Source: Aggregatilineales bacterium
GTDB taxonomy: Bacteria; Chloroflexota; Anaerolineae; Aggregatilineales; Ch27
Length of the DNA: 64,000 bases
Direction: 5' to 3'
Assembly (NCBI GenBank): GCA_029976005.1
Contig: JARKOQ010000005.1
Location: forward strand, 1-64,000
This document shows positions 1-7,320 of this stretch, piece by piece (position 1 is the first letter of the stretch; each line of letters begins with the position of its first letter). The notes beneath the pieces are model-generated. The model did not search any database. It was given only the letters and a program-made list of their open reading frames with translations, and had not been told where the DNA came from. Position numbers and translations under genes: made by a program.

Positions 1-163
1 GGGGAATGGGTGTCAAGCTGGCCGACAGGCACAGCCTGATGGGGACGAGGCCGGTCGCAAAGCGGGAACAGGGCACGGAAAAGGCACGGATAGATACGGC
101 TTCAGAAGCATGATCCGTAGTGACTCATTGAAAATGATTGCATGGATGGATCGGGCGTCGCGC

Positions 164-270
164 GGTCGCGGATTGGAAATCCGACTCAGAACACGAAGTC
201 CTCCGGACTGAACCGCCGTCTTTAGTCCGGAGGACTTATTCTCCAGAGTCGTGGATTTCAATCCGCGACC
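164..270. repeat. Long two-tier cruciform-forming inverted repeat
   Basis: The outer arms GGTCGCGGATTG...AATCC and GGATT...AATCCGCGACC pair with a few mismatches. Inside them the perfect arms AAGTCCTCCGGACT (196-209) and AGTCCGGAGGACTT (224-237) flank a 14-nt loop. There is no U-tract after either arm, so a simple terminator is unlikely. It lies downstream of the minus-strand epimerase gene and could mark the 3' end of its transcript or be a mobile palindrome. Confidence 0.6.
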
Positions 271-274
271 CGGC

Positions 275-294
275 GATGACACATCCGTGTCATC
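275..294. repeat. Perfect 8-bp hairpin
   Basis: GATGACAC, a 4-nt loop ATCC, then GTGTCATC. It sits directly beside the larger cruciform and inside the flanking 10-bp inverted repeat. Confidence 0.45.
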
Positions 295-402
295 AATTTC
301 GCACTCATACTGTGCCAATCCGTGCCCTCTCCGTTTTGTCCGTATGCGGGGTTTGGGGATTGGCTCAAACCCGGAATACGCCGGACGATCAGCCGAGAAT
401 GG

Positions 403-1419
403 TTAGCCGCGGCGCTGGACGCCCAGTCCTGGTGCGGATGGCAGGTGAAGCCGGCCCTGATCCCAGATCATGCCCGTGTACGGGTCGTTGACCACCAGCA
501 GATTACCGTCCAGGTCGGCAAAATCCACGAGCGGGGCCAGGTGGGCCGCTGCGCTGACGCCGACGATGCTCTCGACCATGCAGCCCAGCATGACCTTCAT
601 GCCCAGTGTCCGGGCCAGGGCGATCATCCGGCGGGCCTCGCGCAGACCGCCGCACTTGGCGAGCTTGATGTTGATCCCGCCGATGGCTCCGGCCAGGGGT
701 AGGATATCGCGCGAGTCATGAATGGACTCGTCGGCAATCAGCGGGGGCATGTCTTCCGGCAGGCGGGCCGCCAGGGTATGCCAGCCCTCGCGGTCATGCT
801 GGGCCACGGGCTGCTCGATGAACTGAAGGTCGTACCGCGCCAGGCGGGGAATGATGGCGGCGGCTTCGTTGGCGGTCCAGGCCGCGTTGGCGTCCACGCA
901 CAGGCTGCCGGGGTATGCCTCGCGGGCCATCCGCACCAGGGCCTCGTCACGCTCCAGGCTGCCGGAGCCGAGCTTGATCTTGAGGACGGGATACCCGGCT
1001 GCTTCCTGCATGCGCTGGCGGAACTCCGCGTCATCGGCCATGCTGATGGTGTATGAGCTGAGCGGGGCGCGTTCCGGATTGAGGCCCCACAGGCGGTACA
1101 AGGGCTGGCCGAGAGTCTTCCCCCAACGATCGTGGAGCGCGAGGTCGAGCGCGGCGCGGGCCGGGGCCGGGCCGGAGGGCAGCCGGTCGAGCAGGTCTTC
1201 AACCAGCAGCGGATCGCCTTCCAGGGCGGCCGCGACTTCGGGCCGGGCGACATAGGCCAGGACGTCCGGCACCTGGGCCGGATAGTAAGGGGTAATGGCG
1301 GCCACGCCAACCCCCTCATCCACATGGACGAACACGTTGTCCCGGCTGGTACTGGTGCCATGTGCGATCCGGAACGGCATGGAAAGGGCCAGGGATATCG
1401 GCTCGGCGTGAAGGCTCAT
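403..1419 (-). CDS. Enolase-superfamily dipeptide epimerase (L-Ala-D/L-Glu epimerase-like)
   Basis: This 338-residue protein has the muconate-lactonizing subgroup layout: an N-terminal capping domain and a C-terminal beta/alpha barrel. Visible catalytic motifs are KIKLG (second Lys as acid/base), the metal ligands in DANAAW, EQPV and ADES, and the barrel Lys in KLAKCGG. The C-terminal DLDGN motif is typical of dipeptide epimerases. Such enzymes epimerise L-Ala-L/D-Glu or related dipeptides in the cytoplasm, often for recycling of peptidoglycan peptides; exact specificity cannot be read from sequence. The gene is divergent from the fumarase genes. Another MLE-like racemase activity is possible. 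Confidence 0.8.
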   Translation of the reverse strand: MSLHAEPISLALSMPFRIAHGTSTSRDNVFVHVDEGVGVAAITPYYPAQVPDVLAYVARPEVAAALEGDPLLVEDLLDRLPSGPAPARAALDLALHDRWGKTLGQPLYRLWGLNPERAPLSSYTISMADDAEFRQRMQEAAGYPVLKIKLGSGSLERDEALVRMAREAYPGSLCVDANAAWTANEAAAIIPRLARYDLQFIEQPVAQHDREGWHTLAARLPEDMPPLIADESIHDSRDILPLAGAIGGINIKLAKCGGLREARRMIALARTLGMKVMLGCMVESIVGVSAAAHLAPLVDFADLDGNLLVVNDPYTGMIWDQGRLHLPSAPGLGVQRRG

Positions 1420-1594
1420 GCGGTGCTCCTCCGGGGGCAGGTCTGGGAGACGAGGACAGTCCTGGGAGCGATTATAGCTTCAGTCGAGGCGGGTGAGTAA
1501 TGTCAGCCGGGCAGGTGCTTTTAGGAGCTACACGGTATACTTTGCGGGTGTTATTGTTGAAGTGTCACTCGCTTACGACTGTGGAGGCGCGCGT

Positions 1595-2464
1595 ATGCAA
1601 GATTTGACCGAGGCGCTCGTAGAGTTGTTTCGCCGGGCTGCGACCGATCTCCCGGCCGATGTCGAGCAGGTGCTGCGCGAGGCTCACAACCAGGAGGACG
1701 AAGGCTCCGCCGCGCAGAGCGTTCTGGCGAGCATCCTGGAGAACGTGACGCTGGCCCGCGAGCAGTCCACCCCGATTTGCCAGGATACCGGCACCCCCAT
1801 TTTTTACGTGCACTATCCGCTGGGATGGTCGACGATTGCCCTGCGCAAGCAGATTCGGGCGGCGGCGGCCGAAGCCACGCGTCGGTCCTACCTGCGGCCC
1901 AACGCGGTGGACAGCCTGACCGGCAGGAATTCCGGGGATAACACCGGACTTGAATTCCCGGTCATTCACTTCATCGAGTGGGAGGAGGACTACCTCCAGA
2001 TCGATGTCACGCTCAAGGGCGGCGGCTGCGAGAACGTTGGCATCCAGTACAAGCTGCCGGACAGCGAGTTCAAGGCCGGGCGTGACCTGGAAGGCGTGCG
2101 CAAGGTTGTGCTGGATGCGGTCGTCAAGGCCCAAGGTCAAGGCTGCGCGCCGGGTATTCTGGGCGTGGCGATTGGCGGCGATCGCGGCACCGGGTACGAG
2201 CTTTCCAAGGAGCAGTTCCTGCGCCCGATCGGGACGCGCAGCGAGAACCCCGATCTGGCCGGACTCGAGGAGCGGCTGCTCGAGGAATCGAATGCGCTGG
2301 GAATCGGCCCGATGGGGTTTGGAGGCAAAACCACCGTCCTGGACGTGCAGATCGACGCCGCGCACCGGTTGCCCGCAAGCTACTTTGTCACCGTGTCTTA
2401 CATGTGCTGGGCTTGCCGTCGGCGGCGGATGACGGTCCGCGGCGAGGAAGTGACCTACCAGTAG
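1595..2464 (+). CDS. Class I fumarate hydratase, alpha subunit
   Basis: The product is the catalytic N-terminal half of a two-subunit iron-sulfur fumarase or tartrate dehydratase, which interconverts fumarate and malate in the cytoplasm. The Fe-S cluster cysteines are seen in PICQDTGTP, GQGCAPG and the C-terminal YMCWACRR region, and GGGCENVG is conserved. The ORF is open from 1493, but the ATG at 1595 has GGAGG eight bases upstream and begins the family-typical MQDLTEALVELFRRA, giving 289 residues. The beta-subunit gene starts 14 bases after the stop, so the two are surely co-transcribed. Tartrate dehydratase is the main alternative; the neighbouring aspartase-like gene favours fumarate. Confidence 0.88.
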   Translation: MQDLTEALVELFRRAATDLPADVEQVLREAHNQEDEGSAAQSVLASILENVTLAREQSTPICQDTGTPIFYVHYPLGWSTIALRKQIRAAAAEATRRSYLRPNAVDSLTGRNSGDNTGLEFPVIHFIEWEEDYLQIDVTLKGGGCENVGIQYKLPDSEFKAGRDLEGVRKVVLDAVVKAQGQGCAPGILGVAIGGDRGTGYELSKEQFLRPIGTRSENPDLAGLEERLLEESNALGIGPMGFGGKTTVLDVQIDAAHRLPASYFVTVSYMCWACRRRRMTVRGEEVTYQ

Positions 2465-2478
2465 GGGGACTCAGGATC

Positions 2479-3096
2479 ATGATCGAACTCCAGACGCCAA
2501 TAACCGAGGATCAGGTCAGGGCGCTGCGCACCGGGGACGTGGTCAAGCTCAGCGGTCTGGTGGTGACCGCGCGGGATGCAGCCCATAAGCTCATGATCGA
2601 GAATTTCGTGCAGCCTGCCGAGCCGAAGCTGCCCGATCTGTACGCCCGGCTTCGACCGCTGCTGGACGGCGGGGTGATTTATCACTGCGGGCCGGTTGTG
2701 GCACAGAACCAGGATGGCTCCTACCGGTTTGTCGCGGCCGGACCGACCACGAGCAGCCGTGAGGAACCCTACGAGGCGGACGTGATCAGACACTTTCACG
2801 TGCGGGCCGTGATCGGCAAGGGTGGGATGGGGGCCAGGACTCTGGCCGCCTGCAAGGAGCAGGGGGCCGTCTACCTTCACGCGGTGGGCGGCGCGGCCTC
2901 CCTGATCGCGGCCACCGTCGAGGAAGTGGCGGATGTGTTCCTCAAGGACGAGCTGGGCGTCCCTGAGGCTTTCTGGGTCATTCGGGTCAAGAATTGGAAC
3001 CTGGTGGTGACGATGGACGCGCACGGCAACAGCCTGCACGAAACCATCCACAAGACTTCCGAGGCCCGCTTCAAGGAGTTGGCGGGACTGGCCTAG
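2479..3096 (+). CDS. Class I fumarate hydratase, beta subunit
   Basis: This 205-residue protein is the C-terminal (beta) half of the heteromeric class I fumarase/tartrate dehydratase. The opening IELQTPITEDQVRALRTGD and the GKGGMG and HAVGGAA segments match the family, as does the terminal FKELA region. The ORF track starts at 2404, but that lies inside the alpha gene; the ATG at 2479 follows a GGGGA stretch and gives the usual N-terminus. It forms the active dehydratase with the alpha subunit. A good intrinsic terminator follows at 3116-3151, so the pair forms its own transcription unit. Confidence 0.87.
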   Translation: MIELQTPITEDQVRALRTGDVVKLSGLVVTARDAAHKLMIENFVQPAEPKLPDLYARLRPLLDGGVIYHCGPVVAQNQDGSYRFVAAGPTTSSREEPYEADVIRHFHVRAVIGKGGMGARTLAACKEQGAVYLHAVGGAASLIAATVEEVADVFLKDELGVPEAFWVIRVKNWNLVVTMDAHGNSLHETIHKTSEARFKELAGLA

Positions 3097-3115
3097 AGTC
3101 CTTTCGGCGCACTCA

Positions 3116-3151
3116 AACCGCTGCCATTCCACCGGATGGCGGCGGTTTTTT
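3116..3151 (+). terminator. Intrinsic terminator after the fumarase genes
   Basis: AACCGCTGCCAT pairs with ATGGCGGCGGTT (one mismatch) across an 8-nt loop and is followed by TTTTTT. It ends transcription 20 bases after the beta-subunit stop codon. Confidence 0.8.
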
Positions 3152-3192
3152 GTTGGTGGGGGTAGCGGACGGAACGGCGATCGGGCGATTGT

Positions 3193-3221
3193 TTGTCCCG
3201 TCACAAATCGCGCGCTAAACT
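3193..3221 (+). promoter_or_regulatory. Candidate sigma-70 promoter for the aspartase gene
   Basis: TTGTCC and TAAACT are separated by 17 bases and lie 40 bases before the ATG, after the fumarase terminator. The -35 and -10 each match four or five of six consensus positions. It would make the aspartase gene separately controlled. Confidence 0.45.
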
Positions 3222-3260
3222 GGAGTTGTGTTATCTAAAATACCAGGAGCATTCTGACCC

Positions 3261-4712
3261 ATGGCAGATTTTCGGATCGAAAAAGACTCTCTTGGCGAGT
3301 TGCAGGTACCGGCGGATGCTCTGTACGGCGTCCAGACGCAGCGGGCCGTGTTGAACTTCCCGGTCAGCGGAATGCGCTGCTATCCGGCCTTTGTCTGGTC
3401 GATGGCGGCCATCAAGCGCGCGGCGGCGGAGGTCAACCACGACCTGGGCCTGTTTCAAGACGTCGAGGCGGACGGGCACAAGCAGAGCGGCGCGGAGATC
3501 GCCAGGGCGATCATGACCGCGGCCGACGAAGTGCTGGCCGGGCAGTGGCGCGATCAGTTTGTGGTGGACCCGTTCCAGGCCGGGGCCGGCACCAGCCAGA
3601 ATATGAACACGAATGAAGTCATCGCCAGCCGCGCCAATCAACTGCTGGGGTATGGTCTGTCCGATCGCGGCAAGCCGGTCCATCCCAACGATCACGTCAA
3701 CATGGCCCAGTCGACCAACGACACGATTCCAACCGCGATCCGGTTAGGGGTGCTGTGGCGGCTGGACGAGCTGCTGAACGTCCTGCACGGTCTGCGGGAG
3801 GCGCTGGCGCGCAAGGCGGTCGAGTTCGACCCCATCGTGAAGAGCGGCCGCACCCATCTCCAGGATGCGGTCCCGGTGCGGCTGGGGCAGGAGTTCGGCG
3901 CGTACGCGAAGGCGATCGAGCGCCACGTCGAAAAAATCCGGTTCGCGGGGGTAGGGCTGCGGCGGCTGGGCATTGGCGGCACGGCGACCGGGACAGGGCT
4001 GAACGCTCACCCGGAGTACCACCGCCGGATGGTGGCGACGCTGTCCCGGCTCACCGGCCTGGAACTCCACGAGAGCGACGACCTGTTCGAGTCGATGCAG
4101 TCGATGCAGGACGCCGTGTTTTTCTCCGGCGCGCTGCGCGCCCTGGCCCAGGACCTGATCCGGATCGCCAACGATTTCCGGCTGCTCAGCAGCGGCCCCA
4201 CGACCGGCCTGGATGAGCTTCGTCTGCCGGCCGTCCAGCCCGGATCGAGCATCATGCCGGGCAAGGTCAACCCGGTGCTGGCCGAAATGCTGGCCATGGC
4301 GATGTACCACGTCATGGGCAATGACCTGACCGTGACGCTTGCCGGGCAGGCCGGGCAGCTTGAGCTGAACGTGATGATGCCGATCATCGCCCACAACCTG
4401 TTCGAGATGATGCACGTCACGATTGGCGCGGTGCGGGCCTTTACCGAGAAATGCGTGGTCGATCTGACCGCCAACGCGGACAAGGCCAGCGGCTGGCTGG
4501 CCAAGAATCCGATCCTGGTGACGGCGCTCAATCCCCTCATTGGGTATGCGAAGGGGGCAGAGGTCGCCAAGAAGGCCCTGGCCGAAAACAAGACGGTCCG
4601 GCAGGTGGTGGTCGAGCTGGGCTACCTGAGCGAGGCCGAGGCCGACGCCGTGCTGGACACCCGCGCCATGACCGAGGGCGGGATTCGCGGATCGGGCGGT
4701 GGCGGCGGCTGA
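3261..4712 (+). CDS. aspA: Aspartate ammonia-lyase (aspartase / class II fumarase family)
   Basis: This 483-residue cytoplasmic enzyme would deaminate L-aspartate to fumarate and ammonia. It belongs to the fumarase/aspartase superfamily, with the signature GSSIMPGKVNP carrying the catalytic serine loop, and the QSTNDT and SGRTHLQDAVP active-site motifs. The Q-AGAGTSQNMNTNEV block and LQDAVPVRLGQEF resemble aspartases more than FumC, which usually has TGSGTQSNMN and LMDATP. The two activities are hard to separate by sequence, so class II fumarase remains possible. The C-terminus ends in a glycine-rich tail. Its place directly after the class I fumarase genes suggests aspartate to fumarate to malate conversion. 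Confidence 0.75.
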   Translation: MADFRIEKDSLGELQVPADALYGVQTQRAVLNFPVSGMRCYPAFVWSMAAIKRAAAEVNHDLGLFQDVEADGHKQSGAEIARAIMTAADEVLAGQWRDQFVVDPFQAGAGTSQNMNTNEVIASRANQLLGYGLSDRGKPVHPNDHVNMAQSTNDTIPTAIRLGVLWRLDELLNVLHGLREALARKAVEFDPIVKSGRTHLQDAVPVRLGQEFGAYAKAIERHVEKIRFAGVGLRRLGIGGTATGTGLNAHPEYHRRMVATLSRLTGLELHESDDLFESMQSMQDAVFFSGALRALAQDLIRIANDFRLLSSGPTTGLDELRLPAVQPGSSIMPGKVNPVLAEMLAMAMYHVMGNDLTVTLAGQAGQLELNVMMPIIAHNLFEMMHVTIGAVRAFTEKCVVDLTANADKASGWLAKNPILVTALNPLIGYAKGAEVAKKALAENKTVRQVVVELGYLSEAEADAVLDTRAMTEGGIRGSGGGGG

Positions 4713-4717
4713 TCGAA

Positions 4718-4743
4718 AGGCGCAGACCGCGGGGCCTGCGCCT
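4718..4743. terminator. Hairpin between convergent genes
   Basis: AGGCGCAG and CTGCGCCT form an 8-bp stem between the convergent aspartase and GH13 genes. On the minus strand the stem is followed by a short TTTC run. It may end both transcripts. Confidence 0.5.
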
Positions 4744-4775
4744 ATCACAGCGCAATAGCTGGTGCGTCCGGCCTG

Positions 4776-6380
4776 CTACGAGCCGAGCGGCGAAAGCCAG
4801 AGGAATCCGAAAGGCGGCAGCACGAGCGTAGCCCCGATTTCGACTCGTTGGCCGGTCAGTTCGTTCCGCGCTGCCCAGAGGCCGAGATGGGCGGTCGGGA
4901 TGCTGACAGGCGCATCGCTCAGGTTGTGCAGCACGAACAGGCGCTGGTCCTCGCTGGCCCGCCAGAAGCACAGGCTGTTGGCGGGGGCGTCCGCCAGCCA
5001 GTCCAGGCGGCCTTCGGACAGGGCGGGCAGCCGCTTGAACGTGTGGGTGAGGTGGCGGATCTGGTTGAGCAGGGAGGCCGGGTCGGCGCGCTGGGCCTGC
5101 ACATTGACCTGCCGGTAGCCATACACCGGGTCGTCGATGACGGGGGAATAAAGTGCGTCCGGTGCGCAGGATGAGAACCCGGCATTGAGGCTGGCGTCCC
5201 ACTGCATCGGGGTGCGGACTCCATTCCGGTCGGGCAGGGCGAGGTTATCGCCCATGCCGATCTCATCCCCGTAGTACAGGACGGGTGTGCCCGGCAAGGT
5301 ATAAAGCATAGAATACATCAGGGCGATCTTGCGCCGGTCGTTGCCCATGAGGGGAGCCAGGCGGCGACGGATGCCCATGTTGAGGCGCTGGTCGCGTTCC
5401 GGCGCGTAGAAGTTCCACATGAACTCGCGATCTTCGGGCGTGACCATTTCCAGGGTCAGCTCGTCGTGGTTGCGCAGGAATGACCCCCACTGGCAGCACG
5501 CCGGGATGTCGGGCGTCTGGTTCAGGATGTCGATGATCGAGGCGTTGTCTTGCCGTGCCAGGGCCATATACAGGCGCGGCATCAGCGGGAAGTGAAAGCC
5601 CATGTGGAATTCGTCGCCGTCGCCGAAATAGGGCAGGGTGTCCTTGGGCCACTGGTTGGCTTCGGCCAGCAACACCCGGCCCGGAAAGGTCTCGTCGATG
5701 TAGCGGCGTATCCGCTTCAGATAGGCGTGAGTCTCCGGCAGGTTTTCGCAGGTCGTGCCCTCCCGCTCGAAGAGATAGGGGACGGCATCCACCCGGAAGC
5801 CATCCACGCCCAGGTCGAGCCAGTACTTGATGATGTCCAGCATGGCCTGCTGCACGCGTGGGCTGTCGTAGTTCAGGTCGGGCTGGCTGGCGAAAAAGCG
5901 ATGCCAGTAGTACTGGCCGCTGACCGGGTCCAGGGACCAGTTGGAGTCGAGCGTGTCGCAGAAAATCACGCGCGTCCCGGCATAGCGATCGGGGGTGTCG
6001 CTCCAGACGTAGAAGTCGCGCAGGCGCGACTCGCGGGAGCGGCGGGCCATCCGGAACCAGGGATGCTCCTCCGAGGTATGGTTCATCACGAGGTCGGGAA
6101 TGACCTTCATGCCGCGCTCGTGAATCTCGTCCACGACCAGGCGGAATTCCTCCAGGGTTCCATACTGAGGGTGGATTCCGTAGAAGCTGGAAATGTCGTA
6201 GCCGTCGTCCTTGAGCGGCGACGGGAAGAATGGCGTCAGCCAGACGCAGTCCACCCCTAACCATTGCAGGTAATCGAGGTGCTCCAGCAAGCCGCCAAAA
6301 TCGCCCCAGCCGTCGCCGTTGCCGTCCGCGAAGGCCCGGGGATAGAGTTCGTAGAAGACGGCGTTTTTGTACCAGGTCAT
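4776..6380 (-). CDS. treS: GH13 alpha-glucan enzyme, trehalose synthase-like (TreS family)
   Basis: The N-terminus WYKNAVFYELYPRAF and the blocks DDGYDISSF, MNHTSEEHPWF, DGFRVDAVPYLF (nucleophile Asp), LLAEANQWP (acid/base Glu) and LRNHDELTL are those of GH13 trehalose synthases, which interconvert maltose and trehalose. At 534 residues it has the catalytic and C-terminal beta domains but no maltokinase fusion. The ATG at 6380 is preceded by AAAGG and starts with the family's conserved residues; the ORF's ten extra residues are not needed. It is the last gene of the minus-strand sugar operon, so it likely acts on the imported disaccharide. An alpha-glucosidase role is the alternative. Confidence 0.78.
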   Translation of the reverse strand: MTWYKNAVFYELYPRAFADGNGDGWGDFGGLLEHLDYLQWLGVDCVWLTPFFPSPLKDDGYDISSFYGIHPQYGTLEEFRLVVDEIHERGMKVIPDLVMNHTSEEHPWFRMARRSRESRLRDFYVWSDTPDRYAGTRVIFCDTLDSNWSLDPVSGQYYWHRFFASQPDLNYDSPRVQQAMLDIIKYWLDLGVDGFRVDAVPYLFEREGTTCENLPETHAYLKRIRRYIDETFPGRVLLAEANQWPKDTLPYFGDGDEFHMGFHFPLMPRLYMALARQDNASIIDILNQTPDIPACCQWGSFLRNHDELTLEMVTPEDREFMWNFYAPERDQRLNMGIRRRLAPLMGNDRRKIALMYSMLYTLPGTPVLYYGDEIGMGDNLALPDRNGVRTPMQWDASLNAGFSSCAPDALYSPVIDDPVYGYRQVNVQAQRADPASLLNQIRHLTHTFKRLPALSEGRLDWLADAPANSLCFWRASEDQRLFVLHNLSDAPVSIPTAHLGLWAARNELTGQRVEIGATLVLPPFGFLWLSPLGS

Positions 6381-6402
6381 CTTGGGTTGCCTTTCAGTAC
6401 AC

Positions 6403-6434
6403 AAACCCACCGGCTGTGGGGTGCCGGTGGGTTT
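6403..6434. terminator. Hairpin between permease and GH13 genes
   Basis: AAACCCACCGGC and GCCGGTGGGTTT form a perfect 12-bp stem with an 8-nt loop in the 91-base gap. On the minus strand it is followed by GTGTAC rather than a U-run, so it may be a partial terminator or an mRNA-stabilising end that lowers GH13 expression relative to the transporter. Confidence 0.55.
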
Positions 6435-6471
6435 CCAGTCGCGTGAATGGATGCGGTTTCGGAGGCGGCCT

Positions 6472-7320
6472 TCACCCTTTGACCGCGCCGGCGGTCAGCC
6501 CCTCGACGATCCGGTTCTGGAAGACCAGCACCAGGGCCAGCAGGGGCAGCGTGACGACCATCGCAGCGGCCATGACTTCCGCGATCGGTTCCTGCCGGGC
6601 GATGTTTCCGCTGAACAGGGCGATCGCCACGGGCACGGTGTAGGAGCCGGGATCGGTGATGGTGAAGGTCAGCGCGAACAGGTATTCGTTCCAGGCCGAG
6701 ATGAACGCCAGGAGGCCGGTGGTCACCAGGGCGGGCGCCGTCAGCGGCAGCAGAATCATGTGGAAAGTCTGGAAGGTGGTCGCGCCGTCGACGTAGGCGG
6801 CCTGCTCGATTTCACCTGGCAAACCACGGAAGAAGCTGGTCAGCACCCAGACGGTGAAGGGCAGGGTGAAGATGGGGTAGGAGATGATCAGCGCCAGCGG
6901 AGAGCCAAAGACGCCCAGGTCCTTGACGATGGCGAACAACCCCGCCAGAACAGAAATCTGCGGGAACATCGTCATGGAGAGCACGGCGTAGAGCATGGCG
7001 GTGCGCCCCCGGAACTGGATGCGCCCCAGGGCGTAGGCGGCGAACGAGCCTACACTGAGCGCGAGCAGCACGGTCAGGCCGGAGACGAGGGCCGAATTGC
7101 CCAGCGCCCGGATGAAGTTGGCGTTGGACAGCACGCTCTGGTAGTTGATCAGCGTCGGGTCGCTGGGGACGTACGACGCGCTCCCCATGATCTCCTGTTC
7201 GCTCTTGAACGAGGAGTTGAGCGCCCAGTAGAAGGGAAACAGGGTGAAGAGTGCGATCGCGACGACCAGCAGCCAGAATCCGATCCGGCCCAGGATGTGG
7301 GTAAGCTGTTTCTGGGTCAT
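6472..7320 (-). CDS. Sugar ABC transporter permease, MalG type
   Basis: This 282-residue inner-membrane protein has six predicted helices and the EAA loop EQAAYVDGATTFQTFHMILLPLTAPAL, which contacts the ATPase. It would pair with the MalF-type protein encoded just upstream; the two genes overlap by four bases (7317-7320), showing translational coupling. Together with the upstream binding protein they form a carbohydrate uptake 1 (CUT1) importer. Substrate is inferred as an alpha-glucoside such as trehalose or maltose from the GH13 neighbour. No ATP-binding subunit is encoded nearby, so a shared MsmK-like ATPase elsewhere is expected. Confidence 0.88.
   Translation of the reverse strand: MTQKQLTHILGRIGFWLLVVAIALFTLFPFYWALNSSFKSEQEIMGSASYVPSDPTLINYQSVLSNANFIRALGNSALVSGLTVLLALSVGSFAAYALGRIQFRGRTAMLYAVLSMTMFPQISVLAGLFAIVKDLGVFGSPLALIISYPIFTLPFTVWVLTSFFRGLPGEIEQAAYVDGATTFQTFHMILLPLTAPALVTTGLLAFISAWNEYLFALTFTITDPGSYTVPVAIALFSGNIARQEPIAEVMAAAMVVTLPLLALVLVFQNRIVEGLTAGAVKG

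Larger units (their letters stand above)
70..328. repeat. Non-coding region of nested inverted repeats
   Basis: The first 402 bases carry no convincing gene; the short ORFs here are crossed by palindromes. Three nested or adjacent inverted repeats are visible: AGGGCACGGA at 70-79 with its complement TCCGTGCCCT at 319-328; long imperfect arms at 164-187 and 246-270; and a perfect 8-bp hairpin at 275-294. The arrangement resembles a palindromic intergenic element (REP- or MITE-like), but no transposase or target-site duplication can be seen. Whether it is a repeat family needs a genome search. Confidence 0.5.

Noticed and set aside
13-491. Short ORFs on both strands at the window start
   Set aside because: They are crossed by long palindromes and have no motif or ribosome site.
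3261-4712. Second (class II) fumarase beside the class I enzyme
   Set aside because: Sequence blocks around the active site fit aspartase better, though the call is not certain.
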